Part shown: positions 7,773-14,462 of the stretch, piece by piece | Position numbering within the stretch: position 1 is the stretch's first letter | Layout of the letters: each line of letters opens with the position of its first letter | DNA from: a virus | IMG/VR virus record: IMGVR_UViG_3300025669_001026 | Span: 1-64,000 of that record | Length of the DNA stretch: 64,000 nt | Strand: one strand, 5' to 3' | Position numbers and translations under genes: made by a program | The notes under the pieces: model-generated | Databases searched by the model: none | What the model was told of the DNA's origin: nothing | The model's input: only the letters and a program-made list of their open reading frames with translations

Positions 7773-7939
7773 AATACTTCTCCTTTATGTTAATAACATA
7801 TACATAGGTTCAGGTAATTACAAGGATGAAGATAGACAAGCGTTCGATCAGACATTATTTCGCGGTCTGCTCGCATTACGTGTAAGTTCGGTTTTTATTG
7901 TACTTGCCATTCTACCGTCTACGTTTTATATCTTCAAAG

Positions 7940-8017
7940 TGGTCGGAGTGGCAGGATTCAAACCTGCGACTTTTGCGTCCCAAACGCAACGATCTATTCA
8001 GACTGATCTACACTCCG
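7940..8017 (-). tRNA. tRNA-Pro (anticodon TGG)
   Basis: Acceptor CGGAGTG/CACTCCG, anticodon loop TTTGGGA on TTGCG/CGCAA, T-arm GCAGG-TTTGAAT-CCTGC, encoded CCA. Reads CCA. Confidence 0.93.
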
Positions 8018-8022
8018 TTAAG

Positions 8023-8096
8023 TGGTGGACCAATAGAGAATCGAACTCTAATTGCCCGGATGCAAACCGGGAGTAATACCGTTATACTATTAGCCC
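8023..8096 (-). tRNA. tRNA-Ala (anticodon TGC)
   Basis: Acceptor GGGCTAA/TTGGTCC with two G-U pairs, short D-arm, anticodon loop TTTGCAT on CCCGG/CCGGG, T-loop TTCGATT, encoded CCA. Reads GCA. Confidence 0.88.
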
Positions 8097-8097
8097 C

Positions 8098-8298
8098 TTA
8101 TGCTTTAACTATGGTGACTTGTGCCATAAGCTGTGCAAGCTTAACGCCATCTTCAAAGCTCTTAACCCTGATGGTGGCGTGTGCTGCGCCTACGGAATCA
8201 GACCTCATTACAACAAAATGATCGTCCTCACTAGTGGAGGTTACCCATATTGCGGTACCGAAGTTGTCACCCAGTTCTATTTTAAATTCATCATCCAT
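8098..8298 (-). CDS. Hypothetical protein (66 aa)
   Basis: Start taken as the ATG at 8298, which overlaps the stop of the upstream gene (TAATG) with AAGGAAAGAG before it; a longer frame to 8319 lacks a ribosome site. Sequence MDDEFKIELGDN...AQVTIVKA, probably a small alpha/beta domain. Family not recognised. Ends two bases from the tRNA-Ala gene. Confidence 0.55.
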   Translation of the reverse strand: MDDEFKIELGDNFGTAIWVTSTSEDDHFVVMRSDSVGAAHATIRVKSFEDGVKLAQLMAQVTIVKA

Positions 8299-8639
8299 TA
8301 GCTCTTTCCTTCTTCCCATTCTTTACCGAAGATATCTGCCCATGGTACAGGTCTCTTTGTAGTACCATAGAGCTGTATCATATCTTCTTCGCTCATTACC
8401 TCACCCATATCATTAATAATATGGAGTTCGGCGGCTTCCGCTGCACGGTCACCGTGTTCCTGCCGTATGTACTCCACGCCTTCCTTGTGGTGCCTGTGTA
8501 TCCTGTGATTTATGTCCAGGCATGATACACCCTCCAAGTTCTTTACTGCTGCGCATCCATCGATCCAGGCGTTGACATGGTCAAAGTCCTCGCCCAGCTT
8601 CTCCATACATTCTCTGTTGTGTGCTGCTCTACTACTCAT
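8298..8639 (-). CDS. Hypothetical His-rich protein (113 aa)
   Basis: ATG with CAGGAGAACAAT upstream. Contains HVNAWIDG, INHRIHRHHKEGVEYI and AELHIINDMGEVMSEEDMI. This spacing resembles a small phage/plasmid family with conserved HR...HH and a final HI.D segment (DUF6915-like, from memory and unverified). A metal-binding or hydrolase-like role is possible, not shown. Confidence 0.5.
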   Translation of the reverse strand: MSSRAAHNRECMEKLGEDFDHVNAWIDGCAAVKNLEGVSCLDINHRIHRHHKEGVEYIRQEHGDRAAEAAELHIINDMGEVMSEEDMIQLYGTTKRPVPWADIFGKEWEEGKS

Positions 8640-8658
8640 ATTGTTCTCCTGTTGTTAT

Positions 8659-8732
8659 TGGTAGGCCCACTAGGATTCGAACCTAGATTAGCGGTATCAA
8701 AAACCGCTGTCCTGCCATTGGACGATAGGCCT
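8659..8732 (-). tRNA. tRNA-Gln (anticodon TTG)
   Basis: Acceptor AGGCCTA/TGGGCCT, anticodon loop TTTTGAT on GCGGT/ACCGC, T-arm CTAGG-TTCGAAT-CCTAG, encoded CCA. Reads CAA. Confidence 0.92.
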
Positions 8733-8734
8733 AT

Positions 8735-8810
8735 TGGCTCGGAAGCCTGGGCTCGAACCAGGGACATGTGCCTTAACAGGACACTGTTCTTCCAACTGAA
8801 CTACTTCCGA
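8735..8810 (-). tRNA. tRNA-Asn (anticodon GTT)
   Basis: Acceptor TCGGAAG/CTTCCGA, anticodon loop CTGTTAA on GTGTC/GGCAC, T-arm CCTGG-TTCGAGC-CCAGG, encoded CCA. Two bases from tRNA-Gln. Confidence 0.92.
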
Positions 8811-8818
8811 TTACTTAC

Positions 8819-8894
8819 TGGTAGTCGCACTAGGATTTGAACCTAGGACATCGACCATATCAGGATCGCGCTCTACCGACTGAGCTATACGACT
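8819..8894 (-). tRNA. tRNA-Ile (anticodon GAT)
   Basis: Acceptor AGTCGTA/TGCGACT, anticodon loop CTGATAT on CGATC/GGTCG, T-arm CTAGG-TTCAAAT-CCTAG, encoded CCA. Reads ATC/ATT. Confidence 0.92.
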
Positions 8895-8903
8895 TCATCT
8901 TAC

Positions 8904-8980
8904 TGGCGGGATGTGCGGAACTCGAATCCGCAACTTTCTGATAGACAATCAGATACTCTAACCAATTGAGCTAACATCCC
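8904..8980 (-). tRNA. tRNA-Asp (anticodon GTC)
   Basis: Acceptor GGGATGT/ACATCCC, anticodon loop TTGTCTA on TCTGA/TCAGA, T-arm GCGGA-TTCGAGT-TCCGC, encoded CCA. Confidence 0.93.
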
Positions 8981-9043
8981 ATTCGCGACACTATGTCGCT
9001 TAAATTGTCTCTAACCGGAATCTATCCGGAAATTTCCGGATAC

Positions 9044-9120
9044 TGGTGTGGACGGAGAGATTCGAACTCTCGATAATGCGGGCCACATCCGCACGCCTTA
9101 GGCCACTTGGCTACGTCCAC
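9044..9120 (-). tRNA. tRNA-His (anticodon GTG)
   Basis: Acceptor GTGGACG/CGTCCAC, anticodon loop ATGTGGC on TGCGG/CCGCA, T-arm GAGAG-TTCGAAT-CTCTC, encoded CCA. Confidence 0.92.
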
Positions 9121-9152
9121 CATAAGATACCATATTGCTACCGTCAACCATA

Positions 9153-9228
9153 TGGTGCGGGAGACCGGGTTCAAACCGATGACATTTACGTTGGCAACGT
9201 AATGCTCTATCAATTGAGCTACACCCGC
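9153..9228 (-). tRNA. tRNA-Gly (anticodon GCC)
   Basis: Acceptor GCGGGTG/CTCCCGC with one T-T mismatch, anticodon loop TTGCCAA on TTACG/CGTAA, T-arm ATCGG-TTTGAAC-CCGGT, encoded CCA. Its 5' end touches the stop of the next gene. Confidence 0.9.
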
Positions 9229-9416
9229 TAAAATACATACTTACACCCCTTCTTATCTGCGTACTTCTCTAGTCGTTTAAGTATACAGTCACCACAATAG
9301 TGGCGCTTAACCTCCATCTTTGTCAGCTGCTTAATGCCTAATATATTAACCTTACATATATAGCTGTGGCACTTATTACATGAAAGGTAACTACCACCCA
9401 TCTTATGGTTGAGCAT
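9228..9416 (-). CDS. Small zinc-finger protein (62 aa)
   Basis: ATG at 9416 overlaps the end of the protease gene; GAGG lies 8 bases upstream. Two CxxC pairs (CNKC, CGDC) 27 residues apart form a treble-clef-like finger; Lys-rich C-terminus. Stop overlaps the tRNA-Gly 5' end by one base. Role unknown. Confidence 0.55.
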   Translation of the reverse strand: MLNHKMGGSYLSCNKCHSYICKVNILGIKQLTKMEVKRHYCGDCILKRLEKYADKKGCKYVF

Positions 9417-10122
9417 TTCTATGCCTCTTTTGGAAGAAGACTGCTTCTCCTCGTTGCTTCAATAACTTATCCATATCATCAAATGTTATCTTACATTCCC
9501 CTTTAAAGCCCCACTGAGCACCCCAGCTATTATGTAGGGTGAAGTATGACTCTTTAACGTTTATTGCGTTACAGAGCAAGCAATGGCCTCCTATGGTCTT
9601 TCCTGTTGGCTGTATAAAGTTATTAGTATCTGGGTTTATCATTCCTTCGTACCATTTAAGTCCCATCACAGCTGGGCCGTTATGGCCAACTCCCATAATA
9701 AGGTCGTCTATGCCAAAGGCCCATCTGTAGCTATCGAACCAACCAAGCTTATGAGCTATCTTTACTCCTGCTAGTACAGCGGTGCCTTCATAGAAGCGCC
9801 CGTCGTTCTTCGCGCCCGGGTATGCCCCGCCTGGCCATCTATCAATGCGCTGTGCTGCCCAGTAGATAGTTTCCTTAGCATACGTATGTGTCATGCCTAC
9901 CACCTCTGCCGGTCTGGCTGCCAGCTCATGGGCAATGCCGTGGCCGACACAACTCCCTTCTGTGCCCTGGTCGAGGTGGGCATTGCAGCGCCATGTATAT
10001 GATCTGGCTTTCTTGCTGGGTGCAAGCATTAAAGGGTACTCCTTACTGCGTTCATCAAATTCTTCTATACGGTCAAGGCGTATGTCTTCAGTCATTGTAC
10101 CGTCTCTAAGTGTGTTACTCAT
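9403..10122 (-). CDS. Papain-like (C1A) cysteine peptidase
   Basis: 239 aa. The active-site Cys region QGTEGSCVGHGIAHEL, the His region GKTIGGHCLLCNAINV and the Asn region FTLHNSWGAQWGFKGECKI are in family order, the last being the classic NSWG...WG.G signature. No signal peptide or propeptide is evident, so it likely acts in the cytoplasm or is carried in the virion. Overlaps its neighbours by a few bases on both sides, inside the accessory/tRNA region. Target unknown. Confidence 0.85.
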   Translation of the reverse strand: MSNTLRDGTMTEDIRLDRIEEFDERSKEYPLMLAPSKKARSYTWRCNAHLDQGTEGSCVGHGIAHELAARPAEVVGMTHTYAKETIYWAAQRIDRWPGGAYPGAKNDGRFYEGTAVLAGVKIAHKLGWFDSYRWAFGIDDLIMGVGHNGPAVMGLKWYEGMINPDTNNFIQPTGKTIGGHCLLCNAINVKESYFTLHNSWGAQWGFKGECKITFDDMDKLLKQRGEAVFFQKRHRNAQP

Positions 10123-10324
10123 CTCTTATAATCTCCATGGCTGTTAACTCTTTGATCTCTGGTATAGTCTTCTCCGTGTATGTAAGGCGCCACTCATCCT
10201 CGGTGCCTTTAATCTTCTCCAAGTATATAAACTCGCTCTTACTATGCTCAAATTTTACCATAGATACCTTAGTAAGTTTAAGTTCCTTGTCCGTGCCTTT
10301 AAGCTTTATTGTCCGCTTACTCAT
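10115..10324 (-). CDS. Hypothetical protein (69 aa)
   Basis: ATG at 10324 overlaps the stop of the upstream gene, with CCGGAG seven bases upstream; a TTG two codons earlier is less likely. Lys/Glu-rich (SKRTIKLKGTDKELKLTK, IPEIKELTAMEIIRDE). No family recognised. Confidence 0.6.
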   Translation of the reverse strand: MSKRTIKLKGTDKELKLTKVSMVKFEHSKSEFIYLEKIKGTEDEWRLTYTEKTIPEIKELTAMEIIRDE

Positions 10325-10496
10325 CTTCAATCTCCGGTAAATTAGTTATGTCTGATTGTTTGTTCCGCCACTTAGGGTGTACTGCTGTCCACTTACCATG
10401 GTTCTTCTTTGCAGTTTTAAATGCTAAAGCCCAGTTATCAGACCACTCTTTCTCTGTTATCCTTGCCGGTCTACGTTTATCTGTTTTGCCTGCCAT
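10317..10496 (-). CDS. Hypothetical protein (59 aa)
   Basis: ATG at 10496, inside the end of the upstream gene, TAA at 10317-10319, overlapping the next ATG. Basic and Trp-rich: KEWSDNWALAFKTAKKNHGKW, VHPKWRNKQSD. The tight overlaps on both sides support it as real. No family recognised. Confidence 0.6.
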   Translation of the reverse strand: MAGKTDKRRPARITEKEWSDNWALAFKTAKKNHGKWTAVHPKWRNKQSDITNLPEIEDE

Positions 10497-10839
10497 GCAT
10501 CAGCTCCTTTGGTATATCCATATCTTTAAGTATCTGGTCTTCCAGTATCTTTCTTATATCCATGTCATAGGTTTGGATCATCTCAACATCAGCACTGTAT
10601 CTGGCTGTCACCATGCTATCAGCACTGTATCTGGCTGTCACCTTGCTATCAAACTTAACCTCGTATCGCTTCTTATCCTCAGCACTGTATCTGGCTGTCA
10701 CCATGCTATCAGCACTGTATCTGGCTGTCACCTTGCTATCAAACTTAACCTCGTATCGCTTCTTATCCTCAGCTTCAAGGTGCTTAACGAACTTCTCAAT
10801 CTGTTCATCCTCTCTTGTCTTTATCTTAGGCTTAGGCAT
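10477..10839 (-). CDS. Capsid-peptide-like protein with internal 30-aa duplication
   Basis: 120 aa. Residues 28-44 and 84-106 together match major capsid protein residues 101-139: RYEVKFD...ARYSADV...TYDMDIRKIL.D..LKD against RYRVMFD...RRYNSDV...TYDMDIRQIL.D..LKD, about 22 of 40 identical by eye. A 30-residue unit (residues 24-53, EDKKRYEVKF to RYSA) is repeated exactly at 54-83. Gene order argues against a simple 3' remnant: it has its own start, ribosome site and overlaps. Function unknown: decoy, regulator, assembly peptide or expanded relic are all possible. Confidence 0.6.
   Translation of the reverse strand: MPKPKIKTREDEQIEKFVKHLEAEDKKRYEVKFDSKVTARYSADSMVTARYSAEDKKRYEVKFDSKVTARYSADSMVTARYSADVEMIQTYDMDIRKILEDQILKDMDIPKELMHGRQNR
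10591..10770. repeat. Exact 90-bp tandem duplication with internal 30-bp repeats
   Basis: 10591-10680 and 10681-10770 are identical. Each unit holds two near-identical 30-mers starting AGCACTGTATCTGGCTGTCA (one base different) plus a third 30-mer. The length is a multiple of three, so the frame of the surrounding gene is kept. Confidence 0.95.
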
Positions 10840-11135
10840 TATAGTTCTCCGTTGTAAGGCCTTTTACGCCCTGGGTTCAAGCGTGCTGCTTTAGCATCAA
10901 AGAGTTCCCTAAGGCCATCAGAAAGCTCTAAGGCATTATCCTGTTTATACTGCTCAATCATACATATAAGCTCTAACAGGGGTACCTCTTCATCCACCCT
11001 GCAACCCGCTACTCCCCTGCAGTTAGGGCAGGAGCACAACGCGCCTGCTGGTCCATAAAAGCCGGTACCCTCACACTTGGGGCAGGTCTTCCTTACCAAC
11101 ACTGTTAAATCTTTTAAGTCGGGTCTTCTAGTCAT
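10839..11135 (-). CDS. DnaJ-type zinc-binding protein (98 aa)
   Basis: CPKCEGTGFYG...CSCPNCRG carries two CxxC pairs with the CxxCxGTG pattern of the DnaJ zinc centre; the C-terminal half is helical and ends in a basic NPGRKRPYNGEL. Stop overlaps the next ATG. Perhaps an RNA- or protein-binding adaptor; role unknown. Confidence 0.6.
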   Translation of the reverse strand: MTRRPDLKDLTVLVRKTCPKCEGTGFYGPAGALCSCPNCRGVAGCRVDEEVPLLELICMIEQYKQDNALELSDGLRELFDAKAARLNPGRKRPYNGEL

Positions 11136-11144
11136 AAATACTCC

Positions 11145-11216
11145 TTATCTCATTACTGCGTTGAATATTAATCCAAAAAATACAATGACTGATCCTACTA
11201 TAATAGCTTCCGGCAT
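11145..11216 (-). CDS. Single-pass membrane mini-protein (23 aa)
   Basis: ATG at 11216 with GGAGG six bases upstream; stop TAA. Sequence MPEAIIVGSVIVFFGLIFNA then VMR: one hydrophobic helix with a basic end. Too short to classify, but the ribosome site is strong and the spacing between neighbours is exact. Confidence 0.4.
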   Translation of the reverse strand: MPEAIIVGSVIVFFGLIFNAVMR

Positions 11217-11217
11217 A

Positions 11218-11406
11218 CTAGTCCTCCTTTAATGCATCTAATCCTATAATCTTATAACCACATCTCTCTGCAACATCGAGGCAGGCTATTGAGCCTATAG
11301 TCTCATCGCAGTCGCCTTTCCCCTTCCAACCGCATCTATCACAATTACTAGACATAAGTGCTCTTGCTGTCTCTACCGAATACTCTTCGATGTATGCCTT
11401 ACTCAT
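11218..11406 (-). CDS. Small Cys-rich protein (62 aa)
   Basis: ATG with AGGAGG-type site upstream. CDRCGWKGKGDC followed by AC and CGYK: probable zinc-binding knuckle in the middle, helical ends. Stop is two bases from the start of the mini-protein. No family recognised. Confidence 0.55.
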   Translation of the reverse strand: MSKAYIEEYSVETARALMSSNCDRCGWKGKGDCDETIGSIACLDVAERCGYKIIGLDALKED

Positions 11407-11426
11407 ACTAAGTCCTCCTATTTAAT

Positions 11427-11502
11427 TGGTTGCGGGAGGTGGATTCGAACCACCGATCTTTGGATTATGAGACCAACGACTTAACCGCTTGTCCATCCCG
11501 CA
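11427..11502 (-). tRNA. tRNA-Met (anticodon CAT)
   Basis: Acceptor TGCGGGA/TCCCGCA, anticodon loop CTCATAA on TTGGT/TCCAA, T-arm GGTGG-TTCGAAT-CCACC, encoded CCA. The anticodon stem lacks the three G-C pairs of bacterial initiators, so elongator Met or a lysidine-type Ile tRNA is more likely. Confidence 0.88.
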
Positions 11503-11506
11503 TCAT

Positions 11507-11582
11507 TGGTAAGGCGACGGGGAATCGAACCCAGCGCTTGCCTGGATGAAAACCAGGTGTCCTACCGATAGACGACCGCCTC
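11507..11582 (-). tRNA. tRNA-Glu (anticodon TTC)
   Basis: Acceptor GAGGCGG/TCGCCTT, anticodon loop TTTTCAT on CCTGG/CCAGG, T-loop TTCGATT (one T-stem mismatch), encoded CCA. Reads GAA. Confidence 0.88.
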
Positions 11583-11599
11583 TTACATAATTACTATAC

Positions 11600-11611
11600 A
11601 CAACATATTGT
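11600..11611. repeat. ACAATATGTTGT inverted-repeat motif, copy 2 of 3
   Basis: Reads ACAACATATTGT on the plus strand. It lies between the HNH gene stop and tRNA-Glu; on the minus strand it is followed by TATAGT, so it may sit in a promoter for the tRNA pair (TTTGTA, 17 bp, TATAGT). Confidence 0.5.
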
Positions 11612-12375
11612 TATTTACAAATGGCGTTAGTTTTGATCCATCCCTGGAAGTCCTCTTTAGAGGCCTCCGCGTAGCCATGGAGCGCATGAAAGGCCGAATG
11701 GCATCCTGCGCATAGGGTGGTACCATTAGAGAGCTCTGTGCGCTCCTCCGGGTGCTGAGAGTAAGAGTTCAGGTGGTGGACTGCTAGATCACCTCCATGC
11801 TTGGTGCATACCTGGCATGTGTAATCATCCCTGACCATTGCTTCTTTTACGAACTCCTTATAGCCTGGGATGTGCCTACGTGCTGTACGGTCTTCGTCCG
11901 TTAGGGCGGGGTTCCACCTGGGATGCTTCGCCCCCTTATAATTAGCAATAAGTTTTTTAATGCGTTCTGAGGACTTCTCAACAGACAGACACCCACACGA
12001 TCTCGTATTACCCCTCAACAAACTGTTCTTTAGAACAACAGTTTTTTCCCCACACACACAACGACAGTGCCATCTCGTTGCATCATCAGGGGCATTCTCA
12101 GCCCTCTCTAATACTGTTAGTCTACCAAATACTGTTCCAACGAAATCTTTATTAGCATCACCATGTCTTTTAATTAATGCTTCTTTATTGAAGCACCCAC
12201 AGCTGGTGGTTGCTCCGGATATCAGATGGTTTTTACGTTTAGTAACCATCTGACCACAATCACACTCACATTCCCAGTAAATGTTTTTACCCTTAAGTAT
12301 GCTCTTAAGAGGCTGCAACCGCCCATATTTCTTACTGCGCTGTTGCTTATCATTATATGTATTTCTTTTCGCCAT
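11611..12375 (-). CDS. HNH homing endonuclease with zinc fingers
   Basis: 254 aa. Two N-terminal finger-like repeats (CECDCGQ...TSCGCF and CRCVCGE...RSCGCL) are followed by the HNH core: YTCQVC, DLAVHHLNSY, NGTTLCAGCHSAFH, with the paired Cys and catalytic His in order. Typical of free-standing phage homing endonucleases, acting on DNA at related loci. It lies between the capsid-operon terminator and the tRNAs with its own promoter (12382-12409) and no clear ribosome site. Confidence 0.9.
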   Translation of the reverse strand: MAKRNTYNDKQQRSKKYGRLQPLKSILKGKNIYWECECDCGQMVTKRKNHLISGATTSCGCFNKEALIKRHGDANKDFVGTVFGRLTVLERAENAPDDATRWHCRCVCGEKTVVLKNSLLRGNTRSCGCLSVEKSSERIKKLIANYKGAKHPRWNPALTDEDRTARRHIPGYKEFVKEAMVRDDYTCQVCTKHGGDLAVHHLNSYSQHPEERTELSNGTTLCAGCHSAFHALHGYAEASKEDFQGWIKTNAICK

Positions 12376-12381
12376 ACTACC

Positions 12382-12409
12382 AATATAACGTGCTTTTCAG
12401 ATATGTCAA
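12382..12409 (-). promoter_or_regulatory. Strong sigma70-like promoter for the HNH gene
   Basis: Minus strand TTGACA, 16-bp spacer, TATATT. The -10 ends 6 bp before the ATG at 12375, so transcription would start about at the start codon, giving a leaderless message. Confidence 0.65.
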
Positions 12410-12422
12410 GTGGCTATGGGCG

Positions 12423-12452
12423 AAAAAAAACCCCCGGCCCTTAGACCGGAGG
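12423..12452 (-). terminator. Rho-independent terminator of the capsid operon
   Basis: Minus strand CCTCCGG, 8-nt loop, CCGGGGG, then eight T. It lies 36 bp after the capsid gene stop. GGTTTT on the other side makes it partly bidirectional. Confidence 0.85.
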
Positions 12453-12488
12453 TTTTAAATATATCATAACTTACTTATGAATAGGTGC

Positions 12489-13448
12489 TTACACCCCAGT
12501 CCGCCAATCGACCTGACTTCCCACGAAGGAAACTTTGGCACAACTAGCCGTATTCTGGATAGTAGCTCCTATGCACTCATACGCAAAGAACTCGATAAAA
12601 TAATCCTCATGCTTAGTACTGATCGTAACGTCATCGAGAACAAAGAAGTCCCCAGTGTACTTAGGCTCTGCGAACATGTACAATTCGTCATCGCTTACCA
12701 AGTCAGTCTTGATAGTAATGGCCCATTTGAGTCCCATGATCTGGCGTTCGGCGAAACCGTTAACCAGTAGTTCTTCAGCAAGGTCACCACCAATGTCATC
12801 TCTGCCTAATGCAACAACATCCCAAATAGTGATGTTATTCACGAGTGCAACTGATGCATTCAAGTGACGGTTGGTTGATGGCAGGCCCTTACGGGAATGT
12901 GCCAACGATTGACGAGTCAACGGACCTACTGTAATATTCTGACAACTTTCGAGAGTCGCGTCAACAGTGTTGGCTACGCCTACGATAGAGTCAACTACAG
13001 CCATGAACTTTCTGTCTTCTTCAGCCATAATGTCTTTCAAAAGAAAGTCATTAAGGATCTGACGGATGTCCATGTCATAAGTTAAGAGGTTGTTAACATC
13101 GCTGTTATATCTACGACTCAGGATACGGTCAAACATGACGCGGTATCTTGGGCCCATGATGTAATGGTCCATAGGAGTAGTTCCGAAGGGAACAGTATAT
13201 GCTCCAGCGGAATTAGGTTCCTGGTCCTTTACAATAACAGGTTTCGGTGTGTCGACCTGGCGATCAAGGTCTGCGGGTGTAACTGGGACCGGAGGAAGAA
13301 TCCTACGGGCGAAGCCATCTTCACGCATCTTAATACGAAGCCAATCATCAACACCTTCTTTAGCTTGCTTGCGCAACACATCGTCAGTGGAGGTAAGTCC
13401 ATTAACAATGGTTTCGTTCAGCAAACGAACATCGGGATCCATTCTCAT
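12489..13448 (-). CDS. Major capsid protein (HK97-like fold)
   Basis: 319 aa. Last gene of the head operon, after portal, protease, scaffold and decoration protein, and followed by a strong terminator, the expected place and expression level for the capsid subunit. The N-terminal arm is helical and charged; GFARRILPPVPVTP begins the core. The spine-helix region is TYDMDIRQILNDFLLKDI. The C-terminal half has the HK97 pattern LVNNITIWDVVALG...ELYMFAEPKYTGDFFVLDDVTI...FFAYECIGATIQN. Length matches T4-unrelated HK97-type subunits without large insertions. Residues 101-139 recur in the small protein at 10477-10839. Confidence 0.85.
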   Translation of the reverse strand: MRMDPDVRLLNETIVNGLTSTDDVLRKQAKEGVDDWLRIKMREDGFARRILPPVPVTPADLDRQVDTPKPVIVKDQEPNSAGAYTVPFGTTPMDHYIMGPRYRVMFDRILSRRYNSDVNNLLTYDMDIRQILNDFLLKDIMAEEDRKFMAVVDSIVGVANTVDATLESCQNITVGPLTRQSLAHSRKGLPSTNRHLNASVALVNNITIWDVVALGRDDIGGDLAEELLVNGFAERQIMGLKWAITIKTDLVSDDELYMFAEPKYTGDFFVLDDVTISTKHEDYFIEFFAYECIGATIQNTASCAKVSFVGSQVDWRTGV

Positions 13449-13462
13449 AACTATCTCCTGTG

Positions 13463-14059
13463 TTAACTACTTGTGCTCATGGCTGCTGTGCTGGCACTAG
13501 ATTCGCTAGTACTAGATTCACTAGTGCTACTTTCGTCATGTCCTGCTGCGCCGCCTGGCAAGTAAACTGTCCAAAAACGAACTACTGATTTACCGTCTGC
13601 GTTGGTGCTTACACCCTCGCTGACACATCCTACTGCTACTTGACCACCGTAAGGGTTTTCGCCCATACGTTTGACATCGCCAGTATTGACGCCGTCTGCG
13701 GTAAGAAGATCATTAGGATTGTAAGTTCCAGTAGCATCATACTCTGTAGTTTCAATTTCGAAACCACCCGTCGCAACGATTGCGCTCATCACGCCTCCGC
13801 TGATATTACCAACATCAGAGTTAGCATCAAAATCGTCGATGTTCTGAATTGCAAACATAGGCATAGGCCTATTCATTGCAGCTCCAACACCACAGCCGGC
13901 AACTAATGTGCCTGCAGCGTTGATAGAGCAAACAGAACCCGCGTAGATGGTTTCTCCTACAGCTGGTGCAGCTCTAAAGTCGAGTCTATGCATCAATGAA
14001 GGTCCTTTAATGACATTCAACGATGTATCGAACATTTGAGCTGGAGTTAATGTACCCAT
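13463..14059 (-). CDS. Head decoration-like protein, paralogue 1
   Basis: 198 aa, directly before the capsid gene, the usual site for decoration/stabilising proteins. Gly/Asp-rich beta pattern (GETIYAGSVCSINAAGTLVAG, NISGGVMSAIVATGGFEIET, FWTVYLPGG), then a Ser/Thr-rich tail (SSTSESSTSESS). Near-identical to the gene at 1-632 apart from the tail. Role on the capsid surface is inferred from context. Confidence 0.7.
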   Translation of the reverse strand: MGTLTPAQMFDTSLNVIKGPSLMHRLDFRAAPAVGETIYAGSVCSINAAGTLVAGCGVGAAMNRPMPMFAIQNIDDFDANSDVGNISGGVMSAIVATGGFEIETTEYDATGTYNPNDLLTADGVNTGDVKRMGENPYGGQVAVGCVSEGVSTNADGKSVVRFWTVYLPGGAAGHDESSTSESSTSESSASTAAMSTSS

Positions 14060-14072
14060 TAAATATTCTCCT

Positions 14073-14089
14073 GTTAAGTGTTACTTAAC
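14073..14089. other. Inverted repeat before decoration gene
   Basis: GTTAAGT-gtt-ACTTAAC, a 7-bp stem with a 3-nt loop, in the 50-bp gap upstream of the decoration gene, with TATAAT just upstream of it on the minus strand. May be a leader hairpin or operator. Confidence 0.4.
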
Positions 14090-14109
14090 ACTGTCTTGTG
14101 GAACCAGTA

Positions 14110-14451
14110 TTATACTAGCCCCAGTTTCTCGTATAAAACCCGGTCGGATTCTTTAGTGAATCTTGATGGTCGTGCTTCGCCGGCCTGTTCACCTAGTGAG
14201 TAATCACTTGGTGCCTTAGGTAGGCTTGCTGCAACCTTCGCAATACTTTCAAGAGCCTTATCAGGGTCTGTGCGAAATAATTCAACCAATTCATCCTGTT
14301 CTTCGGCCTTAATCATAGACGCGTCTGCTAATGCAGAAGCTGCCTTTGTTAAAGCTTCTTCAGAAAACTTAGGTTGATCCTTTAACTCACTAATAACTGT
14401 ATCAGTGAGATCAATGTAATCTACTACTTCATTATAAAGTGCTTCATTCAT
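14110..14451 (-). CDS. Hypothetical head-operon protein (113 aa)
   Basis: Between scaffold and decoration genes. All-helical, acidic N-terminal two thirds (YNEVVDYIDLTDTVISELKD), Ala-rich middle, C-terminus SRFTKESDRVLYEKLGLV. Possibly a small core or assembly protein; no family recognised. Confidence 0.65.
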   Translation of the reverse strand: MNEALYNEVVDYIDLTDTVISELKDQPKFSEEALTKAASALADASMIKAEEQDELVELFRTDPDKALESIAKVAASLPKAPSDYSLGEQAGEARPSRFTKESDRVLYEKLGLV

Positions 14452-14462
14452 AGTATACCTCC

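Noticed and set aside
7681-8221. Plus-strand open frames with GFKPATF-like text
   Set aside because: They are antisense translations of tRNA-Pro and tRNA-Ala; such frames are a known artefact of tRNA clusters. The frame at 8577-8840 (GFEPRL...) is the same kind.
10591-10770. CRISPR-like repeat
   Set aside because: Units are directly adjacent with no spacers and are in-frame coding duplications. No CRISPR array was seen anywhere in the window.
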